DNA from: Zygaena filipendulae
Lineage: Eukaryota; Arthropoda; Insecta; Lepidoptera; Zygaenidae
Assembly (NCBI GenBank): GCA_907165275.2
Contig: OU015655.1
Location: 942,501 to 1,006,500, forward strand
Length of the DNA: 64,000 bases
Direction of reading: 5' to 3'
A program made the translations under genes and the position numbers. Below the pieces are notes generated by a model. It saw nothing but the letters and a program-made list of their open reading frames with translations, did not search any database and was not told the DNA's origin. Below, in pieces: positions 56,241-64,000 of the stretch; the stretch's first letter is position 1; every line of letters starts with the position of its first letter.

Positions 56241-56702
56241 TAGCAACTTTCAAAACGTCGTGCGACAAATATTAATACCGATATACCAATATTTCAGCGA
56301 AACAAAATGCAAAATGGGCGATAGGTATATGTAGATTATAGTTTCATATTTACCTACACCAAAAATGTTGCAACTACTTAGCTATAAAATGTAGTGCGGC
56401 TAAAAAGAATCATATTTTTGTTGATGATAGCAAACTCATTAACCAAATCAACAAATTAACTTCAAGCCTATACATACCTCGGTTCAATTAATAAGTAATA
56501 ACTATGAAATTGAAATATTATCGTGAGTTCATATACACATTTGTAAAAGAGCAACATTTTGTTGTGCTTTGATAGCACCGGAGCAATTATCCAAAGATAT
56601 AGTACTACCTTCTCGTGTTGTTAATTTGATATAAATTTTTGTTTCGTACTCTAGTAGTATTAACTGGAATATGGTTTAATGTTAAATTCTTTTTTTTTGT
56701 AA

Positions 56703-56931
56703 TCCCTACTAATATTATAAATGCGAAAGTAACTCTGTCTGTCTGGCGTGTCTGTCTGTCTGTGTGTCTGTCTGTCTGTTACGCTTTCACGCCTTAACGG
56801 CTCAACCGATCATCATGAAGTTTTGCATACACATTGTCAGGGGTACAGAGAAGGGCATAGGGTACTTTTTATCCCGGAATTCCCGCGGGAACTCTGAAAT
56901 TACCGCGGGTGAAACCGCGGGGCACAGCTAA
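56703..56931 (+). mobile_element. Complete Helitron-type element, 229 bp
   Basis: TCcctactaatattataaat after A; (TGTC)n inside; terminal hairpin accgcgggtgaaaccgcggg, then gcacagCTAA before T. It is the best-preserved family 1 copy. Confidence 0.82.
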
Positions 56932-57059
56932 TTAATAATAAAATCAACAAAACTTACTGCACAGAAAAAAAATATGATAAACGCGAAACGGAAACCAGCA
57001 GTAGGTGAGACAATAATTAATTGTATACAATTGTTATTGTTAATTATATAAAAGAAATG

Positions 57060-57560
57060 GTAGCATACTAATTTTCTTCCGTGAACTCCGTCCGCACATT
57101 CCTTTGAGTGGCGATAAACAACTTAACGAAAACATCAAAGACAAGGCAACACAAGAACAAGCAGTTCAGAGCACTAGTATCAAATAGAGGCTCGTAAGTC
57201 ATTACAAACAATAATATATAAGTTGGGACACTGGGCCAATTTCATCTCGTTTTGATGCGTTCAAAGGCGCATCGGAGCCGAGGACCAGCACGCGTTACTG
57301 ACGTTACGTTCGTTAGCAACTTAGCACGCTCTAAACGTCACTGCTACCGGCCTTGGTGTGACATTAGCAACTCGGGTCTTCTCACTCAACACACGCACGG
57401 AGCGAAACGCTAAACAACACCGGTCAACTTTACAACCAACCAATGAAATCAAAAACATGTTTCGCAACACCTCGCCTTCTAAAATTACGCCAATTCAGCG
57501 GTAAATATCATCTTACTATCGCTGACAGCCGGCTGCACTCACGCGGGTCACTGCATGTGA
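57060..57560 (-). promoter_or_regulatory. Repeat-free, GC-richer block upstream of the trc ATG
   Basis: About 500 bases without visible mobile elements, with more CpG than the neighbours, lie 3.5 kb upstream of the trc start between two Helitron-type copies. It could be an internal promoter or leader exon of trc. No clear core promoter motif or donor was found. Confidence 0.2.
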
Positions 57561-57677
57561 CTGTGTGTAAACTACAAAAATTATAACTACTAAGTGTTAG
57601 AAAAATTTTGCGGCAGTGTTGTCGGCATACAAAGGATTCCTTGTTTCATTATACAACACAAATGGAAGTAAAATGGA

Positions 57678-58206
57678 GTAGGGGAGCGAGGGGCTAGTTG
57701 TAACATTTTGTTTTTTTCAATGGTGAAGTAAAAATATTGAGTATTTTTATAATCCACTTTTGAATGAGAGAAAATCTATTCAGGTTTCAATCAGTCAATC
57801 AATCTATTCGGGATCACATTACTTATCTATTACTTGTTTTTAGTAACTGTGAATCAAACTTAACAAACTTATTTTTTACTAGCTGCGCGGTAATTTCGGA
57901 GTACTCGCGGCTATTCCGGGATAAAAAGTACCCTATGTCACTCAGGATCACTTTAGCTTCCTATAAGTGAAACAATTTTCAAAATCGGTTTAGTAGATCC
58001 AGAGATTACCCCCTACAACGTCACAAACTCACAAACTTTTGGTCTTTATAATATTAGTATAGATATAACATTTCAAAAATAGTGCACCTCCTGCGCCTCA
58101 TTAAATGTGCTCACTGCTCACGTCATAAGCTGCGTTATAAGAAGAAGTTTAAGTAATTAAGCTGTTACTACTTACCCCTGTTACAACTAGCCCCCCACTC
58201 CTCTAC
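57678..58206. mobile_element. TIR element with ggctagttgtaaca ends, hosting a Helitron-type copy
   Basis: Left gtaggggagcgaggggctag then ttgtaaca; right tgttacaactagccccccac then tcctctac. A Helitron-type copy (57880-58070) lies in the middle. Confidence 0.65.
57880..58070 (-). mobile_element. Helitron-type element, nested
   Basis: CTAGctgcgcggtaatttcg, ggataaaaagtaccctatgt, tcactcaggatcactttagc and end tataatattagtataga. Confidence 0.65.
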
Positions 58207-58374
58207 TGCAGAACTATGCAGTTTACATTTCAATAAAACATTGTCTCAGCTAGTGCTGTTGACGTCGATATGAATATTATATGTATTATGTATACACATA
58301 ATGTCATTGATGCAGGGTATAATTTAAACAAGTCTCCATACACGTAACTAATCTTCACTAAATATAATATTATA

Positions 58375-58557
58375 AAATAAATTCCTCCGCCTCGTCTTTC
58401 GCGATAAACTCAGAAACTACTGAACGGATTTTCATGAGGTTTTTCACCAATAGATAGAGTGATTCAAGAGGAAGGTTTGTACGCAGGTATATTTTATCCT
58501 GGGATATCCGCGGGAACTCCGAAATTATCGCGGGTGAAACCGCGGGAGACAGCTATT
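58375..58557 (+). mobile_element. Helitron-type element
   Basis: ttcgcgataaactcagaaac, tgaacggattttcatgaggt, then atcgcgggtgaaaccgcggg and agacagCTAT. Confidence 0.6.
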
Positions 58558-59217
58558 GTAAAAGAATTACATTGATAAATCACGGAGAAATCTCTAAAAA
58601 AAAACGTCGAATTATGCAGGTGAATGACCTTATGTAGGTAATTTGTAGTCGGGTCAGCGACAATAAGTACAAAGGAGGCGATGAATGATCCTTAGGGTGT
58701 TATCCGTCAATCCGTTATCCGGTAATTACATTAAAATTTATGATGTTATGTTTTTTTAGAAATTTGAGGATCGGATATTCACACTCTTTTCAATACGTCC
58801 TTGCCAATATGTCATTTCCTTAACATTACATCCTGTAACTATATGGCTATAAATTTCTAATACTATAAATTTCTTTCCACATTCTACCACATATCCAGCA
58901 AAAAAATATATCAAATTTATTACTATAGGAGATAATCATTCAATTTTAATTATCTTTAATGATAAAATCAACCACTATCACATGCTATAGTTATCCTTCA
59001 CAGCACCTTCCTATCTTCATAAATCCAAACTTATATATAGACATTACATTATGTACATTGTACATACATAGGTTTTTATGTATTGTGAATAAGTCAGGAT
59101 AATTATAAAAAATTAGAAAGTATCACTACATAATATACCCCTCTTAAGCAGGGGAAAAAGTCTTTCCGCATTATAATTAATTTTTTTTTTGCATTTGAAA
59201 AAGTTAGTTACACAAAA

Positions 59218-59930
59218 AAGCTCGATATTTGGGTGCCACACGAGCTCACTAAAAAAAAACCTAATGAATGGTGTACTCGTATGCGATTCTTTATTGAGAC
59301 GTAATGAAAACGAACCGTTTTTGAAGAGATTGATAACTGGTGGCAAGCGGATCACGTACGAAAAGACTGTCCGAAATACATATTAAAAAACAAGAACGCC
59401 GATACATTGAGTTGAAATTTCGCGTGACGTCACTAACCGGTACAGTTTGTATGGCGGCTTATAGCGGTTAATGACGTCACGAACCCCCTTCCAAAAGTTG
59501 AATGCGCTTTATCTATGTATATTTTCATTTATTTGAAAAAGTAAAAAATACGTGTCCATTATTTTTTATTTTCTAACTGACGGACTTTATTTATTATAAT
59601 TTTGATTTTCAAAAGTCGTCCCCTTCCTATTGTTCAATAGAAAGGGTGTGGTCTTTCAACACGATAACGCTAGACCAACACACACCTTTAGCCACTCAGC
59701 AAAAACTAAGAAAGTTTGGGTAGGTGTTAATGGATGCGCTATACAACAATGACCTTGCACCATTGGATTTCCACCTGTTTCGGTCTCTTCAGAATTTTTA
59801 GGCAGTGTCAGGTTAACTATCAAGAGAGGACTGCTAAAACTACTTGTTGAATTTTTTTGTGAAGTCCCAAAATTACTACAGCAACGAGATCATGTCACTA
59901 CCAACAAGATGGCAAAAAGTCTTCGAGTAA
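59218..59930 (+). pseudogene. Mariner transposase relic, interrupted
   Basis: Left part: WVPHELTKK, then after a one-base shift at a poly(A) run NLMN, RRNENEPFLKRLITG. Right part: GVVFQHDNARPTHT, a further frame change and stop, then DLAPLDFHLFRSLQN and a C-terminal EIMSLPTRWQKV. The central region (about 75 residues) is absent and MITE sequence occupies that place. The second catalytic Asp (DNARP) is visible; the first region is broken. Confidence 0.85.
59390..59620 (+). mobile_element. TTAGTCCGTC-family MITE inside the mariner relic
   Basis: aacgccgatacattgagttg, cgcgtgacgtcac, ttgaatgcgctttatctatg, taactgacggactt and the usual tail aattttgattttcaaaag. The left end is missing. Confidence 0.7.
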
Positions 59931-60537
59931 AATGTATACTATTTACCCTATATACTGTAACTAAATGTAAATGAACTATGAAGAAAAAAATGTCTTAGGC
60001 TTTCATATAAAATGCGAAGAAACTTTTCCTCAACCTATTTATTATACTCCCTTATCATACAATTGACTATGTATGTACCTATCTATATGTTGACAGGAAT
60101 AAAAGTCATACTCAGGAGAGTAGGTTAATAATTAACATCGTTCAGATTGACGTCCTATGATTGATCAGTGATGTTACCGCACAGTGGCTCGCACACTCGC
60201 GCATCCATACACGCGAACTGCGGTCGCACCTAATACCAATTACGATACGTGAACGAAACGAAACTATACGAACTACATAAGTTTATCCCTCTCTCGGACT
60301 GAAAATAGATCTGAATCAGAGATCTCAGTGGGAGAATAGACTGGCGTGGCGGTTCGTTATCTAAGGTTGTTGCCTCTCCTGCTGATACAGGGTCGCAAAA
60401 AGGATTACGATTTTTTTATATGCCATTAAGAGCGGCCAATCCGTCATACTTTCCATACCCAGCACACATACGTGACTGGCGTATTTTTCTTTTAATAGCA
60501 CTTTTTTTCAACTGATTTAACTTTATGATAAACCCTG

Positions 60538-60725
60538 TTTCCCGCGGTTTTACCCGCACGGTAATTTCGGAGTTCTCGCGGGAATTCTGGAATAAAAAGT
60601 ACCCTATGTCCTTCTCTATACCCCTGACAATGTGCATGCCACATCCAAATCCGTTCAGCCATTTTTGCGTGATTGAGTAACAAACATCCATTCATCCACA
60701 CTTTCACATTTATAATATTAGTAGG
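60538..60725 (-). mobile_element. Helitron-type element
   Basis: ttcccgcggttttacccgca, ctcgcgggaattctggaata, cccctgacaatgtgcatgcc, end tataatattagtagga; the CTAG end is altered. Confidence 0.65.
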
Positions 60726-60749
60726 ATTATAGTAAGGATTAAACATATT

Positions 60750-61780
60750 TGATGAATACCTAAATCTAAACTAAAATATATGTACGTATATAAAATCATG
60801 TAGCTAAAATTAACATATTATTTTGTAAATAAATTCACTTTATTTATAAAATGAAAAACTGCGTTTTTTCTATCGCTCTACAGTCTGCTCGCGCTTTGTT
60901 TTACACAGAATAAACTAGCAGTAACTACTCAGTTTCGGGATTGGCAAGAACTACAGGGAAATCTTAATACTCACAGTTGGTGCAGAGGTTAACTGGTTAT
61001 ATATCTGAATCATCATAATTCAGGGAATTATTAATATAATAGACACCAAAGTGATTTCAAAACCTTCATAGATGAACAATTCATGCCCCAAAATCTTATC
61101 GTGTCACCTTTAAGTATCATAAAAATATTATGTTTTTAGATGTCGTGATAAGAGACAAAAATCAAAGCAATTTAAGCATTGAATATATGGTAACTTTATA
61201 CTAGTTGATCTTACTGAGCTGTTGTGCTGCAAAATACATCTGCACATAAAAATATATTTTTATTTTTAGACATCACTTCTAACAATATACCAAAAGCAGA
61301 TGCAAAATTTGAAAGACTAGAATCAATTAATTTTATTTGCAGAATTTGTGGTCTTTAATTTATATTAAAGTAACTTTTAGAGGAGTTTACTTGAGTATTT
61401 TGTAGTCTTTAATCTGTATTAATATTAAATTAATATTAATATTTTTTATGAAGTGTAATATTAAAGAAGTTTTAGAGAGTTTACTTGAGTATATGGACAT
61501 GTACGTCTGATTATTATAAGAAGTATAATTTCTCAATTATATTAAACATTTAGTTACCCAGATAACTCTTAATTTATTAGTACAACCAACTCAATAAACA
61601 TAATTAGTAATATTTAATTAAACCAAAAGCGTAGTTATTTCTAGGAAATGAAATTGATAATTGAGTTATTATAACACAATACGTTTATGTGACAGTATGG
61701 CTAGTTTAAATCTTATGTTTTCCACTACTTGTTACTTTTTATAATGTGCATATAACAGTAACAAATCAAACTTATTAATT
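60750..61780. other. trc 5' intron DNA, AT-rich
   Basis: No gene seen. A partial duplication of about 95 bases (gagtttacttgagtat at 61383 and 61478) is the only visible repeat. Confidence 0.4.
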
Positions 61781-61783
61781 TAC

Positions 61784-61864
61784 CTGGAGGCTGGGGTGCT
61801 GGAGCCGGTGTGTCTGGGGCCACCGTAGTGCCCGGGGTGCTTCTCCCCCAAGACACGGCTCACT
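61784..61864 (-). other. trc: Candidate 5' UTR exon of trc
   Basis: On the - strand an acceptor (tttgtcatcaacag) precedes 81 GC-rich bases and a GTAAAT donor. In the frame that would enter the trc ATG there is a TGA near the 5' edge, so it would be leader sequence. No competing gene explains it, but its link to trc is inferred from position only. Confidence 0.45.
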
Positions 61865-62271
61865 CTGTTGATGACAAATATGATTGTCAGACTAGTGCTT
61901 CACTGCTAACTTTGAATGCTTAGACACAAACATATTCACACTCTTGGTGAACAAATAACAAATATTCTAAGATGTAGTATGGCTTCTTTTAAAGAGAGTG
62001 GTTAATCCCATTCTAATTTGTGACTTTATGGCTCCACTTTTTCGACGGTGATTCTACCAGTGTCAAAGTTTGAAAAGATAGTGGCAATCCACTCATTAGT
62101 CAAAAAGTATTAACTAAAAGTATTGTAGAGACACCAGGGGATACTCTACAATGATCTATTGAACTGGCATGACAAAAGCAGATTGAGACACATTAAATAT
62201 GGTCAAGATGGTCAACACCCTCATAAGTGAGGGAACAACAAAGAAGAAGAAAAAGAGCTACTACATATTAA

Positions 62272-62738
62272 CCTTTAACTAGTGAAGTGTAGTCTCACAG
62301 GTGTCATGTGTTTTGCAAATTCTTAAAATTGACCACTTCCTCTCGCTTGCTGCGACCCCGTGTCTTAGTAGCTTTTGTTTTAGCGCTAAAACAACCGTGG
62401 AAGAAGGCAAACCTGTCATTGGTTGTTTAATACGTAAGTAATACCAATTAGAAAGTTAGCCATCCCTTGGAAGCCTGGTTTAATCTCTATTAAAATGCTA
62501 AGAAAAGGATATCATGTCAATTAGGGCCAATTTTCAATTACCGTTTATTTTCTAAATAAATAAGAAAAACTGATTGAATATATTTAAATTTATTTGATTA
62601 CATACCAATAGTTAAATATCAACATAATTTTGAAACATTCAAATGCAATTTTATGAAAATATTGGCTTTGAAAGTAGTAGCCTGTGAGACGTCATGTTTC
62701 TTATAGTGTTAAAAATTTATCATGTCACTAGTTAAAGG
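62272..62738. mobile_element. piggyBac-type MITE, 467 bp
   Basis: TTAA on both sides (62268-62271, 62739-62742), perfect terminal repeats CCTTTAACTAGTGA / TCACTAGTTAAAGG, and subterminal inverted gtctcacagg / cctgtgagac. A small hairpin (gttttagcgctaaaac) lies inside. No transposase. Confidence 0.8.
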
Positions 62739-62742
62739 TTAA

Positions 62743-63460
62743 AGATTCACCTAATGTTTCATAAAAAGTTTATTCTATTTTGATTTAATTGAACTATTGA
62801 TATTTGAATATATCCAACTATAATCCACCAACTTACTACATTATACTATTTCAATGGCAATAAATGGTTATTCACCATTATATTTTGGTTCTTTAAGAAT
62901 TTGGATACCTACTTCTACTTTGAAGTCACAATTTATCATAGAACGCCACAAAAACTCTTAGTTTCAAAATGGATATGACAAAAAATCTTTGATTTTTATA
63001 AAATTGACAAACTTCTTAAAACTGTACATAGCCTGAACTTTGGCTGGCTTATTACAGAATACTGAGAGTTGTGGGTTCTAATTTGATTGAAGACAATAAT
63101 GTATTTAAATCAACCATATTGGTATTCATGCAGTCCTAATCATTATAACTAAACAATTACATCCAAACTAAAATATTTTCTATGAAATGATAGGTGTTAT
63201 TGTAATTGGCATACTTTATTAAATCTTCATAATTGTAAATTAACAATTAATTCTTAACTATTTAGTTTATCAAGTTAAAAAATTGTTTCCACATTACTCA
63301 GAGATAAATAGAACTCTAAACTTTAAATAGAACAGTGCACAATTATTTTAATGTGAATAAACCAACAATTAATGACACAAATACAGTAAAATATTAACAT
63401 GTACATATTGAGATATCTGTATGAGAGATTTGATAATTAATTTATCCATTCTTTCTAACA
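62743..63460. other. AT-rich DNA upstream of trc
   Basis: No gene, exon or repeat could be supported. Confidence 0.4.
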
Positions 63461-63698
63461 TACCTGCATGACACTACTCATGCCACTCATAACAAAGACT
63501 TTGTATTGGTGTCACATTTCCAGGTCCCCAGACAGAACTTTTAGCAAACGTCTGTAGATATTTGTTTAGCATAATATGTAATTACATCCAAAAAAGTTCA
63601 ATTAAGCTCACTGGTAACTAACTTGGAAGAAACGACCGTATTGTAGTTACAATTTAATAAGTCAAATATTGATGTATTGGTGGCAATCATATACTCAC

Positions 63699-63790
63699 CT
63701 TGGGATGAACCGACGAGCGAAAATCTTGTCACTTTTAACACCACCTACTACTCAACACTGGTAAATAATAAGCATAAAAACAATATGCTG
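63699..63790 (-). promoter_or_regulatory. trc: Candidate first exon and promoter side of trc
   Basis: On the - strand a segment ends in a strong donor (CCAAG then GTGAGT, exon end 63699). A second donor-like end (CATGCAG then GTATGT) is at 63464. Both lie upstream of the candidate UTR exon at 61784-61864 and could be alternative leaders. The transcription start cannot be placed. Confidence 0.3.
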
Positions 63791-64000
63791 CACTTAAAGA
63801 CTTAAAATCGATAAATTATGTGACCAAAATAAATAGCTGTATGGTGTCACAGAACTAATTGGCGTTTAAGGAATATTTAACGCGTGTTCTACAAACCACG
63901 GATGACTGTAACGAATACAATAAACTGCAGCGTTGGTCAGATGAAATAAAAGTAATAAGTAACGGGACTTTTCGTGAACTAGCTAAAGTACCTGTAGGCT

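Overview
The window is AT-rich animal nuclear DNA, almost certainly from a moth or butterfly. It holds short exons with GT-AG introns in long AT-rich introns, and many copies of short nonautonomous mobile elements. The most abundant are Helitron-type elements that begin A|TC, carry a GC-rich hairpin near the 3' end, and stop at CTAG|T, a type common in Lepidoptera. There is no prokaryotic gene layout, no CRISPR array, and no rRNA or confident tRNA gene.

Two conserved genes are readable, and they converge. On the + strand, E78 (Eip78C, an NR1-type nuclear receptor) runs from about 11.3 kb to 31,268, with a possible small upstream exon at 5,641. Eight exons join in phase. From the ATG at 11,415 they encode 453 residues: a short A/B region, a two-finger DNA-binding domain split over two exons, a hinge, and a ligand-binding domain over four exons. 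On the - strand, tricornered (trc, an NDR/STK38-type AGC kinase) runs from an ATG at 53,570 to a stop at 41,526. Nine coding exons join to 459 residues with all kinase motifs, the NDR insert, the T-loop serine and the hydrophobic-motif threonine. Candidate 5' UTR exons lie at 61.8 to 63.8 kb. About 10 kb of MITE-rich DNA separates the two 3' ends.

Layout: 1-5.6 kb holds a piggyBac transposase tail, head-to-head MITEs and Helitron-type fragments. 5.6-31.3 kb is E78, whose introns hold Helitron-type copies, a LINE 3' end, a P-type or hAT-type MITE carrying a THAP-like relic exon, a MITE pair, microsatellites and SINE pieces. 31.3-41.5 kb is intergenic with nested MITEs, a hAT-type element with a perfect target duplication, and one unrecognised protein-like reading frame. 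41.5-53.6 kb is the trc coding region, with hAT-type elements close to two exons. 53.6-64 kb is the trc 5' intron and upstream DNA, with a Helitron-type cluster, a mariner relic interrupted by MITE sequence, and a piggyBac-type MITE.

The two genes are ordinary conserved regulators: an ecdysone-response receptor, and a kinase of cell morphogenesis and dendrite tiling. I found no new multi-gene system. The most unusual signals are a 28-bp tandem array that repeats a trc exon-intron junction, the MITE with the THAP-like exon, very small insertions flanked by 8-bp duplications, and several nested MITEs, one with a matching empty site in the same window.
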